From assembly GCA_022340585.1 (NCBI GenBank), contig JAJDNS010000229.1:1-57693 (forward strand): a DNA stretch of 57,693 nucleotides. The letters run 5' to 3'. Numbering within the stretch: position 1 is the first letter of the stretch; every line of letters begins with the position of its first letter. Positions 26,145 through 34,098 of the stretch are shown piece by piece. The stretch is from Acidobacteriota bacterium. Its GTDB lineage: Bacteria > Acidobacteriota > Vicinamibacteria > Fen-336. Made by a program: the position numbers and the translations under genes. The notes beneath the pieces were generated by a model that was not told the origin of the DNA, did not search any database, and saw only the letters and a program-made list of their open reading frames with translations.

Positions 26145-26909
26145 CTACGCCAGGCGGACGTCGATCTCGTGAGACCGGAGCCAGGCCTGGTGCTCCGGGT
26201 CGAGGCCGGTGTCGGAGACCACGATGTCGACGGCGTCGAGGGGCGCCAGGGGGACGAGGGCGCCCCGCCCGAACTTGGTGTGGTCCGAGACGATGATGAC
26301 CGTGCGCGCCACCTCGAGCATCTTCCGCTCGGAGCCCACCACCAGGGGGTTGGAGTTGCTGAGCCCCTTCTCGGTCACCCCGCCGATACCCATCACCGCC
26401 ACGTCCACGGCGAGGGACGCGAGCGTCTGCTCGCACAGCGGCCCGAGCATGACCCCGAACTGGGAGTCGAGCTGCCCCCCGGTGAGGGTGACGTCGACCC
26501 GCCGCGCCTCGCCGAGGATCTCGGCGATGGGGAGCGAGTTGGTGACCACGTGCAGGGATCGGTCGAGGAGCTCCCGCGCCACCACCGCCACCGTCGAGCC
26601 GGCGTCGAGGATGAGGGTCTGGCCGTCCTCGATCAGCTCCGCGGTGGCCGCGGCGATCCGCCGCTTCTCGTCCACCATGCGTCGGGCGTGCCCGGCGAAG
26701 TCGTCGCCACCTCTTCGGGCACCCTGGGAGCGGACGGCCATCGCTCCGCCGTGCACGCGTGTCAGCACGCCCTCGCCCTGGAGGGCGATGAGGTCCCGGC
26801 GCACCGTCGACTCCGAGGTGTCCAGCGTCTGGCAGAGGCTCGCCAGGTCGACGAAGCCCTGCGCCTCCAGCATCTCCCGGATCTTGAGCTGACGCGCCGG
26901 ACCCTTCAT
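26145..26909 (-). CDS. DeoR-family transcriptional regulator of the fucose microcompartment
   Basis: A 254-residue DeoR-family regulator. The N-terminal helix-turn-helix reads RQLKIREMLEAQGFVDL, then TSESTVRRDLIALQGEGVLTRVHGGA, the family signature. The C-terminal DeoRC sensor domain includes LILDAGSTVAVVARELL, VVTNSLPIAEIL, GGVTEKGLSNSN and VVSDTGL, which bind sugar phosphates in relatives. Start at the ATG at 26909, ten bases after the fucI stop; an upstream frame extension is rejected. It is the last gene of the operon it is presumed to regulate. Candidate sites are the ATGATY repeats near 33994 and 35498. Confidence 0.93.
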   Translation of the reverse strand: MKGPARQLKIREMLEAQGFVDLASLCQTLDTSESTVRRDLIALQGEGVLTRVHGGAMAVRSQGARRGGDDFAGHARRMVDEKRRIAAATAELIEDGQTLILDAGSTVAVVARELLDRSLHVVTNSLPIAEILGEARRVDVTLTGGQLDSQFGVMLGPLCEQTLASLAVDVAVMGIGGVTEKGLSNSNPLVVGSERKMLEVARTVIIVSDHTKFGRGALVPLAPLDAVDIVVSDTGLDPEHQAWLRSHEIDVRLA

Positions 26910-26919
26910 GGGGCTGGGG

Positions 26920-28743
26920 CTATCTCCCGTACAGGGGGCCGAAGTTGGCACAGGCCCGGAAGTCGCCACCCTGCAGGTCGTGGGCTCCGAACGCGTTCCA
27001 GGCGCTCGGCCGGAAGACGTCGTCCTCGGGCACGTTGTGCATGAACACCGGGATCCGAAGCATCGAGGCCAGAGTGACCAGGTCGCCGCCGACGTGGCCG
27101 TAGCTGATCGAGCCGTGGTTGGCGCCCCAGCTGTTCATCACCGAGTAGACGTCCCGGAAGGGACCACTCGCCTCGGTCCGCGGGACGAACCAGTGGGTGG
27201 GCCAGGTGGGATCCGTGCGCTCGTTCAACGTCTGGTGGACCTTCTCCGGGACGTCCACCGTCCAGCCCTCGGCGATCTGGAGCACCGGGCCGAGGCCGGC
27301 CACGAGGTTCACCCGGCTCATGGTCATGGGCATCCCGCCCACGGTGAGGAAGCCCGACGAGTACCCGCCCCCCCGGAAGTACTCCGTCCTCGCCGGGTAC
27401 CAGGTCGTGGCCTCGAGACAGGCCTCGACCTCCTCGGGGGTGATGTCCCAGAACGGCTTCATCGCCGGCGCGCCACCCGCGGTCATGCGACCGGTGGCGT
27501 CGAGGGTCGCCGCTCCCGAGTTGATGAGGTGGATGATCCCTCCCGCCGCCCGGTCCTGGAGGTCGTGACCGGTCACGCGCCTCACCGCCGCCGGGCTCCA
27601 GTACGTGCGCACGTCGGCGAAGATCTGGGCGGTGCCGGTGAGCAGGTGCCCGAAGAGCATCCCGATCCCGTTCAGGCAGTCGTTCTCGGTGGCGAAGACG
27701 AAGGGCTCGCGGATCCCGTTCCAGTCGAAGGACGAGTTGAGGATGGCTTCCATGAAGTCGCCGTTGGGGTAGTGGTCGGTCCAGTGGCGCTGGCCCTGGA
27801 AGCCCCCGGCGATGGCGTTGCGGCCCAGGGCCTCCTCCCCGTGGCCGAGCTCCTCGAGACGGGGATTCCCCACCATGAGGTCCCGGGCGATGAGGGCCAT
27901 CTTGATCGACCACTCCCAGTCGGCGTCCTTCTGGGCGCGGGTGCGCTCGTGGGTCGGGGGGTTGTGGTCCCGGCCCTCCGGACAGTGGTCCTTCACCCAC
28001 GCGACGGCGCGCGCGTACTCGTCCTTGTCGTAGATCTCCTCGGTCACCCGCCGGGCCACCTCGGTCATGTCCACGGGCTCGACCCGGAGGCCCAGGTGGC
28101 CTTCGAGAAAGGCCGGGTCCAGCTGGGATCCGGCGATCCCCATGGAGGTGCCGCCCAGGGACAGGTAGGACTTGCCCCGCATGGTGGCCACCGCGATCCC
28201 GGCCCGGGCGAAGCGCAGCAGCTTCGCCTCCACGTCGGATGGAATCGTGGTGTCGCCGGCGTCCTGGACGTCGCGGCCGTAGATCCCGAAGGCGGGCAGC
28301 CCCTTCTGGGTGTGGCCGGCCAGGACCGCGGCCAGGTACACCGCCCCCGGGCGCTCGGTGCCGTTGAAGCCCCAGACCGCCTTCGGGTACAGGGGGTTCA
28401 TGTCCATCGTCTCCGCGCCGTAGCACCAGGCGGGGGTGACGGTGAGGGTCACCCCGACGGCCTCGCGCTCGAACAGCGCCGCCGTCTCCGCCGACTCGGC
28501 CACGCCGCCGATGCACCGCGAGGGGATGACGCACTCCACGGGAAGGCCGTTGGAGTGGCGCAGCTTCGATTGGAGCAGCGCGGCCACCGATCGGGCCAGG
28601 GCCAGGGTCTGGGCCTCCAGGGACTCCCGGACGCCCTTCATCCGGCCATCGATGGCGGGGCGAATGCCGATCCGCGGCATCGGGCCGATCAGCCGGTTCT
28701 TCGGGGCCCCGGTCTTGGCGGCGGGTTCGGTTGCGGTGGCCAT
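26920..28743 (-). CDS. fucI: L-fucose isomerase
   Basis: A 607-residue enzyme converting L-fucose to L-fuculose (and related aldoses), cytoplasmic, Mn-dependent. It matches Escherichia coli FucI closely along its length: GIRPAIDGRMKGVRESLE, WCYGAETMDM, GFNGTERPGAVYLAA, KSYLSLGGTSMGIAGSQ, the catalytic ATENDCLNG glutamate, FADVRTYWSP aspartate and MNSWGANHGSISYGHVG histidine. The N terminus is about 15 residues longer than E. coli FucI; an internal ATG (MPRIGIRP) would give the normal length. It sits ten bases from both the aldolase and the regulator. No fuculokinase gene is present in the window. Confidence 0.97.
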   Translation of the reverse strand: MATATEPAAKTGAPKNRLIGPMPRIGIRPAIDGRMKGVRESLEAQTLALARSVAALLQSKLRHSNGLPVECVIPSRCIGGVAESAETAALFEREAVGVTLTVTPAWCYGAETMDMNPLYPKAVWGFNGTERPGAVYLAAVLAGHTQKGLPAFGIYGRDVQDAGDTTIPSDVEAKLLRFARAGIAVATMRGKSYLSLGGTSMGIAGSQLDPAFLEGHLGLRVEPVDMTEVARRVTEEIYDKDEYARAVAWVKDHCPEGRDHNPPTHERTRAQKDADWEWSIKMALIARDLMVGNPRLEELGHGEEALGRNAIAGGFQGQRHWTDHYPNGDFMEAILNSSFDWNGIREPFVFATENDCLNGIGMLFGHLLTGTAQIFADVRTYWSPAAVRRVTGHDLQDRAAGGIIHLINSGAATLDATGRMTAGGAPAMKPFWDITPEEVEACLEATTWYPARTEYFRGGGYSSGFLTVGGMPMTMSRVNLVAGLGPVLQIAEGWTVDVPEKVHQTLNERTDPTWPTHWFVPRTEASGPFRDVYSVMNSWGANHGSISYGHVGGDLVTLASMLRIPVFMHNVPEDDVFRPSAWNAFGAHDLQGGDFRACANFGPLYGR

Positions 28744-28753
28744 CGCTCAGCTC

Positions 28754-29950
28754 TCACGATCTCGGCGGTCCGTCCAGCGCCTCCATGACGGCGTCGGTCA
28801 CGGCCTGCACGATCGACTCGACTTCGTCGCCGTCCGTCGTCGCCGCCCCGGCTGCTCGCGGTGGGATGGGCGGGCGGGCGATGGTGCCTGGCGGCTCCGG
28901 CAAGTCGCAGAGCTGACATTCTTTCATGTCGTGGCGGGCATCGGGAAGCCCCAGCTTCCTCTTGATCGCGAGGAGATCGGCCGCCTTCTCGTCGGGGATG
29001 TGGGTCAGCGGGGCCCCCAGCTGCTGGGCGTACATGAGCGTCTGGCAGTAGGTGTCGAGAACCTCGGCGTACCACTCGGCATGGGTCACCGTGTCGGCCC
29101 AGCAGACGATCCCGTGGTTCTGGAGGAGGATCGAGTTGTGGTCCTTGACGAAGGGGACGATGGCGTCGGCGAATTCCTGGGTCCCCGGCGTCTGGTACGG
29201 CACCAGGGCCACCCGGCCCACGAAGACCTCCTGCTCAGGGATGACGCAGGTCGGGGGGACCCGCCCGGTGATGGCGTAGGCGGTGGCGTGGGGCGGGTGG
29301 CAGTGGACGACGCCCATCGCCTTGGGCTCGGCCTTGTAGATCTCCAGGTGCATGAGGATCTCGCTGGTCCGGGGCTTGCAGCCGACGATCTGCTTCCCGT
29401 CGAGGTCCACGAGACAGAGGTCGTCCGGGGTCAGGTCGGCCTTGCTGAACAGCGTCGGTGTGCAGATGACCCGGTTCTCGCCGATGCGGTAGGAGATGTT
29501 CCCGCCATTCCCGTCCACGTAGGCCCGCTGCCAGAGCTTCTTGCCGACGGCGACGATCTCCTTCTTGATCTCCTCCGCCTCCGGGGAGAAGAAGTGCTTC
29601 TCAATGTCGCTGCCCGGCTTGACCTTGTGGCGCGAGCAACTGCAGCTCCCGTCGCGGCCCTGCTGGCAGACCGTGCCGCTTCCGCTCGCGGAAGCGGCAC
29701 CTCCGTATCCACTCGCTCCCGCCTCGCGCCCTCTTCCGCCGACCCCGCTGCTTCCCGCCCCTCCCGCCTCGTTCCCGTTCCCGTTTCCGCCGCCGCTCTC
29801 CAACGACAACCCCATCTTCCTCACTGCGTCCCGTGCCGCGGGCGTGACGATGCACCCCGCCCCCACCCGCAGGGCGGTCGCCCCCTCCTTCGCGGCCGCT
29901 TCCACGTCCCGGGCCGAGATCACTCTCTGAGTCAGGTCGACGCTCTTCAT
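28754..29950 (-). CDS. BMC-associated class II (fuculose-phosphate type) aldolase with N-terminal extension
   Basis: A 398-residue protein. Residues about 125-330 are a class II aldolase: GNGGNISYRIGENRVI, TSEILMHLEIY, the zinc histidines in VVHCHPPHATAYA, and LQNHGIV. It should split fuculose 1-phosphate to lactaldehyde and dihydroxyacetone phosphate. The first 50 residues (SARDVEAAAKEGATALRV, IVTPAARDAVRKMG) resemble N-terminal domains seen on other microcompartment proteins. A Gly/Ala/Ser-rich linker follows with CQQGRDGSCSC, and a CQLC pair lies near residue 360. The last helix (VESIVQAVTDAVMEAL) is an encapsulation-peptide type. Its ATG overlaps the stop of the pentamer gene upstream (ATGA). 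Confidence 0.92.
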   Translation of the reverse strand: MKSVDLTQRVISARDVEAAAKEGATALRVGAGCIVTPAARDAVRKMGLSLESGGGNGNGNEAGGAGSSGVGGRGREAGASGYGGAASASGSGTVCQQGRDGSCSCSRHKVKPGSDIEKHFFSPEAEEIKKEIVAVGKKLWQRAYVDGNGGNISYRIGENRVICTPTLFSKADLTPDDLCLVDLDGKQIVGCKPRTSEILMHLEIYKAEPKAMGVVHCHPPHATAYAITGRVPPTCVIPEQEVFVGRVALVPYQTPGTQEFADAIVPFVKDHNSILLQNHGIVCWADTVTHAEWYAEVLDTYCQTLMYAQQLGAPLTHIPDEKAADLLAIKRKLGLPDARHDMKECQLCDLPEPPGTIARPPIPPRAAGAATTDGDEVESIVQAVTDAVMEALDGPPRS

Positions 29951-30276
29951 TTCGGTACCTCGGTCCCCGGGAGCGTGTGCTCGGCGGGGAGCAGGGGAAA
30001 GTCCACATCCTTGACGATCAGCGCGCAGTACGCGTCGACAGGGGCGTTCTTCGGCCAGTAGGCGTTGGCCCCCTCCCGGCCCTCGACGAAGGCGACCATC
30101 TCACCGCGATCGGGAGCCAGGTGGTCGGCCACGACCAGGGCCTTGCCGCCCCCCTTCCCGTTGCCGGCGGCCAGGTTCTCGGCGGTGACCGGCTCGACCA
30201 TGAGGAACCGGGTGCCCTCGAGAGCGGGCAGCATCTGGTTGAGGACCACGCGCCCGCACACGATGCCGAGCCTCAT
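29947..30276 (-). CDS. BMC-P shell vertex protein (EutN/CcmL family)
   Basis: A 109-residue pentameric shell protein (PF03319). The family pattern is visible in MRLGIVCGRVVLNQMLPALEGTR in outline, FLMVEPV, ALVVADHLAPDRGEMVAFVEG and DAYCALIVKDVD. Compared with the usual 85-95 residues it has a tail of about 15 residues. The ATG at 30276 overlaps the stop of the preceding pentamer gene (ATGA), and its own stop overlaps the aldolase start, pointing to translational coupling. One of three BMC-P paralogues, which probably cap the vertices. Confidence 0.93.
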   Translation of the reverse strand: MRLGIVCGRVVLNQMLPALEGTRFLMVEPVTAENLAAGNGKGGGKALVVADHLAPDRGEMVAFVEGREGANAYWPKNAPVDAYCALIVKDVDFPLLPAEHTLPGTEVPK

Positions 30277-30563
30277 CGTGAGCACCGTCCCTCTCCCGCG
30301 GCCAGGGTCACCCGGTCCACGATCCCCACCACCTGGAGACGGGCCGGGGCGGTGTTGCCGAGCCGCCGGCGCACGGCGGCCCCGTCGGTGGACACCACCA
30401 CGGTGGATCCCCGGCGGGCGCCGAGACGATCGAGGAGCACGACGGGCTCGTCGGCGGCCCGCCCCGTCGCGTCCAGGCGCCGCCCGATCAGGAGCTGACA
30501 GCCCTTCAGGGTCTCGTGCCTCGTGGTCGAGGTCAGGGTTCCGTCGATGCGGGCCAGGTACAT
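30273..30563 (-). CDS. BMC-P shell vertex protein (EutN/CcmL family)
   Basis: A 96-residue pentameric shell protein. It begins MYLARIDGTLTSTTRHETLKG and has LLIGRRLDATGR, VVLLDRLGARRGSTVVVSTDG and VVGIVDRV, the EutN/CcmL strand pattern. It starts three bases after the aldehyde dehydrogenase stop and overlaps the next pentamer gene by four bases. It is the most divergent of the three pentamers, with an Ala/Arg-rich middle (AAVRRRLGNTAPAR). Confidence 0.92.
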   Translation of the reverse strand: MYLARIDGTLTSTTRHETLKGCQLLIGRRLDATGRAADEPVVLLDRLGARRGSTVVVSTDGAAVRRRLGNTAPARLQVVGIVDRVTLAAGEGRCSR

Positions 30564-30566
30564 GTC

Positions 30567-32039
30567 TCAGTGAATCCGCAGCGCCCCGGTGACGGTGAGC
30601 TGGCGCTCGCGCGTGAAGGTCATGGGAGTCGTCACCCCCTCGCCGGTGGGGGTGGCGATGCTGAAGCTCAGGTAGCTCGGGGCGCCCGTGCCCAGCGCCG
30701 CCGTGCAGGGTGCGTTCTGCACGACGAGGGTGGTGTTCAGGGCCTTCGCCATCTTCGTGACGTTCTCGACGTTGCGGGAGTGGATGATCGCGGTGTGCCG
30801 GTACCCGTGCTCCGCCCTCACCGCGGCGGCGATCCCGGCGTCGACGTCACGAACGCGGACGATGGGCATGAACGGCATCATCTGCTCGACCTGGACGAAG
30901 GGATGGTCCTCCGCCGTCTCTCCGAACAGCATGACCGTGTTCCCCGGGACGTGGACCCCCGCGGCCTCGGCCAGGACGCTGGCGTCCTTGCCCACGAGGT
31001 CGCGCTTGAGGTGGGCCTGCCCACAGCCCACGCCCTTCCCCGCCTCGATCTCGAACGCGGCCTCGCTCAACCTCTCGATGGCGGGGCCGTCGAGCTCCCG
31101 GGCCCCGGCCCGGCGCATGGCGGCCATGAAGTCGGCGAAGACGGACTCGACGACGAAGACCTCCTTCTCCGCGATGCAGAGGAGGTTGTTGTCGAAGCCG
31201 CCACCCTCGATGATCGACTCCGCGGCCCGATCGAGACACGCGGTCTCGTCGACCACCACCGGGGGGTTGCCGGGCCCGGCCGCGATGACCCGCTTGCCGG
31301 CCTTCATGGCCTCGCGGACCACCACCGGCCCGCCGGTCACGGTCAGCAGGGCCACGTCGGGGTGGTGGAAGATCTGTCCCGCCGCCTCGATGCTCGGCTC
31401 GGCCATGGTCGTGAGCACGTTGGCGACCCCGGTGGCCCGTTGGATCTCCCGATTGAACATCTGCAGGGCCCGGGCGGCGACCCTCGCTCCCGCCGGGTGC
31501 GGGCTGAAGACCGCGGTGTTGCCCGCCGCGATCACGTTGATCGCGTTGCTGGCCAGGGTGGGTGCGGAGTGGGTCGCGGGCAGGACCATGCCCACGACGC
31601 CCCACGGCGCGTGCTCGACCAGGCACAGCCCGGAGGCATCGCTGCGGGCCTCGGTGCGCATGGCCTCCACCCCCAGGACGTCCTTGATCGCCTCGAGCTT
31701 GGCGATCTTGTCCTCGAGGCGGCCGATCTTCGTCTCCTCGAGCTCGGCGCGGCCCAGCTCCTGCTTGTGGTCCTCGCAGAGCCGCTTGATGGTCTCGACG
31801 ATCCGTCCGCGCTCACCCAGGGTCATCGCCGCGACCCGCTCCTGGGCCGTGGCGGCGGCCTGCACCGCGTCGTCGACGGTTCGGAAGACCCCGTCTCCCA
31901 GGGCGATGCCCGGGGGGCGCGGGGCCACGGGCCGCGGCGCCGGGCGGGGGGTCGCGCGGACCGGAGTCGCCGGCTGCTGCGACAGCCGCGCGATGACCTC
32001 CTGCGCGATCTCGGTGACCATCTGCTCTCGGTCCAGCAT
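30567..32039 (-). CDS. pduP: CoA-acylating aldehyde dehydrogenase of the microcompartment (PduP-like)
   Basis: A 490-residue enzyme that oxidises an aldehyde (here probably lactaldehyde) to its acyl-CoA with NAD. Features are an N-terminal amphipathic helix (MVTEIAQEVIARL) typical of encapsulation peptides, a Pro/Ala/Arg linker to about residue 45, cofactor motif around VLPATHSAPTLASNAINVI in outline, TGGPVVVREAMKAGKRVIAAGPG in outline, and the catalytic Cys in DNNLLCIAEKEVFVV. It starts on the base next to the stop of the third BMC-P gene. Its product would feed PduL. Substrate choice rests on the fucose genes around it. Confidence 0.95.
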   Translation of the reverse strand: MLDREQMVTEIAQEVIARLSQQPATPVRATPRPAPRPVAPRPPGIALGDGVFRTVDDAVQAAATAQERVAAMTLGERGRIVETIKRLCEDHKQELGRAELEETKIGRLEDKIAKLEAIKDVLGVEAMRTEARSDASGLCLVEHAPWGVVGMVLPATHSAPTLASNAINVIAAGNTAVFSPHPAGARVAARALQMFNREIQRATGVANVLTTMAEPSIEAAGQIFHHPDVALLTVTGGPVVVREAMKAGKRVIAAGPGNPPVVVDETACLDRAAESIIEGGGFDNNLLCIAEKEVFVVESVFADFMAAMRRAGARELDGPAIERLSEAAFEIEAGKGVGCGQAHLKRDLVGKDASVLAEAAGVHVPGNTVMLFGETAEDHPFVQVEQMMPFMPIVRVRDVDAGIAAAVRAEHGYRHTAIIHSRNVENVTKMAKALNTTLVVQNAPCTAALGTGAPSYLSFSIATPTGEGVTTPMTFTRERQLTVTGALRIH

Positions 32040-32336
32040 CTAGGGCTTCTCCACTTCCTTGCCGTCCAGCTCCACCGTGTCGACGATCCCGATGATCACG
32101 GCGTCCACCGGAGCGTCCTTCGTCCGATCGGTGAGGCGGGCCGAGCTTCCCTGGGTGAACATCACCAGCTCCCCGTTGCCCGCGCCCACGCTGTCCACGG
32201 CCACGACCGAGCTCCCCGAGGGGACCAGGCTCTGGTCCTTCTTGATGTGGGGCTGGATGAGCAGGAGCTTCATCCCCTCGAAGCCCGGGTTCTTGTGCGT
32301 CGAGACGACGTTTCCGACCACCTTGGCCAGGAACAT
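32040..32336 (-). CDS. BMC-P shell vertex protein (EutN/CcmL family)
   Basis: A 98-residue pentameric shell protein, the most canonical of the three: MFLAKVVGNVVSTHKNPGFE, KLLLIQPH, VVAVDSVGAGNGELVMFTQGSSAR in outline, PVDAVIIGIVD. The VGAGNGE and TQGSSAR segments are the EutN/CcmL hallmark. It lies after a strong hairpin that separates it from the hexamer genes and abuts the aldehyde dehydrogenase gene with no spacer. Confidence 0.96.
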   Translation of the reverse strand: MFLAKVVGNVVSTHKNPGFEGMKLLLIQPHIKKDQSLVPSGSSVVAVDSVGAGNGELVMFTQGSSARLTDRTKDAPVDAVIIGIVDTVELDGKEVEKP

Positions 32337-32359
32337 GGGTGACCTCGCTTCCTGGAGCC

Positions 32360-32383
32360 CCGGCGCCCCGGCCGGGGCGCCGG
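32360..32383. promoter_or_regulatory. 24-bp perfect GC palindrome between hexamer and pentamer genes
   Basis: Two 12-base arms, CCGGCGCCCCGG and its complement, with no spacer, in the 66-base gap between BMC-H (stop at 32403) and BMC-P (start 32336). A competing outer stem pairs GAGCCCC (32355-32361) with GGGGCTC (32390-32396). No U tract follows, so it may be an mRNA processing or partial attenuation site that lowers pentamer expression relative to hexamers. Confidence 0.55.
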
Positions 32384-32402
32384 CCTCCCGGGGCTCTGCC
32401 GG

Positions 32403-32675
32403 CTAGGGCAGCGCCACCTTCAGGTCGTCGTGGGGCCGCGGGATCACGTGGGTGCTGATGACCTCGCCGTTCACCGCCCGGGCCGCGCTGGTCCCGGCGT
32501 CGATGGCCGCCTTGCACGCTGCCACGTCACCGGACACGAACAACGTCACCAGCCCGCTGCCGACCTTGCGCCAGCCCTGGAACTCCACGTTGGCCGCCTT
32601 GCACGCGGCGTCCGTGGCCTCCACCAGCGCCACGAGGCCCCGCGTCTCGATCATTCCGATTGCCTGTTGAGCCAT
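32403..32675 (-). CDS. BMC-H hexameric shell protein (PduA/CcmK family)
   Basis: A 90-residue single BMC domain. The pattern QAIGMIETRGLVALVEATDAACKAANVEF in outline, VGSGLVTLFVSGDVAACKAAIDAG in outline and VISTHVIPRPHDDL is the standard hexamer fold, with KVGSG as the pore loop. It forms the shell facets. It lies 24 bases after the second hexamer gene and before the hairpin that precedes the pentamer gene. Confidence 0.97.
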   Translation of the reverse strand: MAQQAIGMIETRGLVALVEATDAACKAANVEFQGWRKVGSGLVTLFVSGDVAACKAAIDAGTSAARAVNGEVISTHVIPRPHDDLKVALP

Positions 32676-32699
32676 CTCTTCTCCTCGTGAGCCCGGGGC

Positions 32700-32975
32700 T
32701 CAGTCGACCATTCCCTCGATCATCCCGTCGTGGGGACGAGGGATGACGTGCTGGGAGACCAGCTCCCCGCCCACGGCCTTCGCCGCCTCGGCCCCCGCGT
32801 CCACCGCGGCGTGGACGCTGCCCACGTCGCCACGCACGATCGAGGTCACGAAGCCCCCGCCGATCTCGATGGTCTTCACCAGCTCGACGTTGGCCGCCTT
32901 GCACATGGCGTCGCTGGCCTCGATCAGACCGACCAGGCCCCGCGTCTCCACGAATCCGATTGCCTGCTGACTCAT
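32700..32975 (-). CDS. BMC-H hexameric shell protein (PduA/CcmK family)
   Basis: A 91-residue single BMC domain: QAIGFVETRGLVGLIEASDAMCKAANVEL in outline, pore loop IGGGF, VTSIVRGDVGSVHAAVDAG, and SQHVIPRPHDGM. Compared with the next hexamer, the pore loop IGGG suggests a different pore lining. It is nine bases from the third hexamer gene and 24 from the first. Confidence 0.97.
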   Translation of the reverse strand: MSQQAIGFVETRGLVGLIEASDAMCKAANVELVKTIEIGGGFVTSIVRGDVGSVHAAVDAGAEAAKAVGGELVSQHVIPRPHDGMIEGMVD

Positions 32976-32984
32976 CTCCCTCTC

Positions 32985-33275
32985 CTAGGCCTTCGCCTTC
33001 TTCGCGGTCGGGTGGTAGTACTGCACGATGTCCTCGTGCGGGCGCGAGATCACCTGCACGCTGACCACCTCGCCCACCTGCGACGCCGCCGCCGCCCCGG
33101 CGTCGGTGGCGGCCTTGCACGCCGCCACGTCCCCCTCGACGAAGGCCGTCACCAGCCCGCTCCCCACCTTCTCCCAGTGCGCGAAGGTGACGTTGGCCGC
33201 CTTCAGCATCGCGTCCGTTGCCTCGAACAGGGCGACCAGACCGCGTGTCTCGATCATCCCCAGTGCCTTGTTCAT
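32985..33275 (-). CDS. BMC-H hexameric shell protein with short C-terminal tail
   Basis: A 96-residue single BMC domain: KALGMIETRGLVALFEATDAMLKAANVTF in outline, pore loop VGSGL, AFVEGDVAACKAATDAG and VISRPHEDIVQYY, then a basic tail TAKKAKA. The ATG at 33275 has GGAGAG eight bases upstream; the GTG one codon earlier is less likely. It is the first shell gene after pduL (22-base gap). Confidence 0.96.
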   Translation of the reverse strand: MNKALGMIETRGLVALFEATDAMLKAANVTFAHWEKVGSGLVTAFVEGDVAACKAATDAGAAAASQVGEVVSVQVISRPHEDIVQYYHPTAKKAKA

Positions 33276-33297
33276 CACTTGCTCTCCACGTTTCCTG

Positions 33298-33963
33298 TTA
33301 CCTGAACAGCTCGATGTCCTTCGTCAGATGAAGCCCACACGCATTGGCTTCGTCGGTGTCCATGTGCACGTCGAGGCGGAAGTCCTTCCCCACCCGCACC
33401 CGCACCCCGTCGAACGTCAGCCCCGCCTCCCCGCCCACCCGCAGCTTCATCTCGTCGCCGTGCTCCACGCCGTAGTGGGCGGCGTCCCCGGGGCCCATGT
33501 GGACGTGCATGGCCGCCCGGATGACGCCGTCCTTCATCTCGACGACGCCCTTCGGCCCCATCAGGACCGCCCCCGGGGTCCCGTCCAGGTCGCCGGAGAG
33601 GCGGATCGGGACGTCGAGCCCGAGGGAGACGGCGTCGGTGAAGGCCAGCTCCACCTGGGTTCGCGAGCGCAGCGGCCCCAGGATGCGGAGGTTGGAGATG
33701 AGCCGGCTCCGGGGGCCGATCAGGGTCACCGTCTCCTTCGCCGCGAAGTTGCCCTCCTGGTAGAGAGGGCGGTCGACGGTCAGCTCGTGCCCGGGACCGA
33801 ACAGCGTGTCCAGATCCTCGCGGCAGACGTGGATGTGCCGGGCGGAGGCGTGGACCACCAGCTTCGGCTGGCCCGGCCGCTCGGCCTCGGCCAGCTTCTG
33901 GAGGACGACCTCCCGGACCACGCGCTCGACGGCCGTACGATCCATCAGAGCCCCTGTCGCCAT
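33298..33963 (-). CDS. pduL: Phosphate acyltransferase PduL
   Basis: A 221-residue PduL-type phosphotransacylase that exchanges CoA for phosphate on an acyl-CoA (here probably lactyl- or propionyl-CoA). Two PduL modules are visible with metal-binding histidines: VHASARHIHVCREDLDTLFG in outline and MHVHMGPGDAAHYGV, plus the late FRLDVHMDTDEANACGL. The N-terminal helix (RTAVERVVREVVLQKLAEAE) matches an encapsulation peptide. Start is the ATG at 33963 with GGGGA upstream; an ATG 18 bases later (MDRTAV) is an equally plausible start. It is the first gene of the shell operon, directly after the promoter at 34007-34034. Confidence 0.96.
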   Translation of the reverse strand: MATGALMDRTAVERVVREVVLQKLAEAERPGQPKLVVHASARHIHVCREDLDTLFGPGHELTVDRPLYQEGNFAAKETVTLIGPRSRLISNLRILGPLRSRTQVELAFTDAVSLGLDVPIRLSGDLDGTPGAVLMGPKGVVEMKDGVIRAAMHVHMGPGDAAHYGVEHGDEMKLRVGGEAGLTFDGVRVRVGKDFRLDVHMDTDEANACGLHLTKDIELFR

Positions 33964-33993
33964 CACGCTGTCCCCATATGCGACAGATTACGC

Positions 33994-34011
33994 ATGATTC
34001 TGAATGATTCT
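33994..34011. promoter_or_regulatory. Direct repeat ATGATTCT x2, candidate DeoR operator
   Basis: ATGATTCT occurs at 33994-34001 and again at 34004-34011, one helical turn (10 bp) apart, overlapping and just downstream of the -10 element of the shell operon. A related pair ATGATC/ATGATT with the same spacing lies at 35498-35513, upstream of the second transcription unit of this locus. Confidence 0.55.
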
Positions 34012-34034
34012 AGCCATATTCGAGCAGAAGTCAA
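34007..34034 (-). promoter_or_regulatory. Promoter of the pduL-to-deoR microcompartment operon
   Basis: Reading leftwards: TTGACT (34029-34034), 16-base spacer, TAGAAT (34007-34012). The same two hexamers with the same 16-base spacing recur at 35472-35499 before ackA. Transcription would start about 35-40 bases before the pduL ATG. Confidence 0.75.
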
Positions 34035-34098
34035 GAGATTCTTGGCACCCTGGTCGGTTCGCGACTGAGCCCAGTTGCCATCGTCTGAGAGCCCCGAA

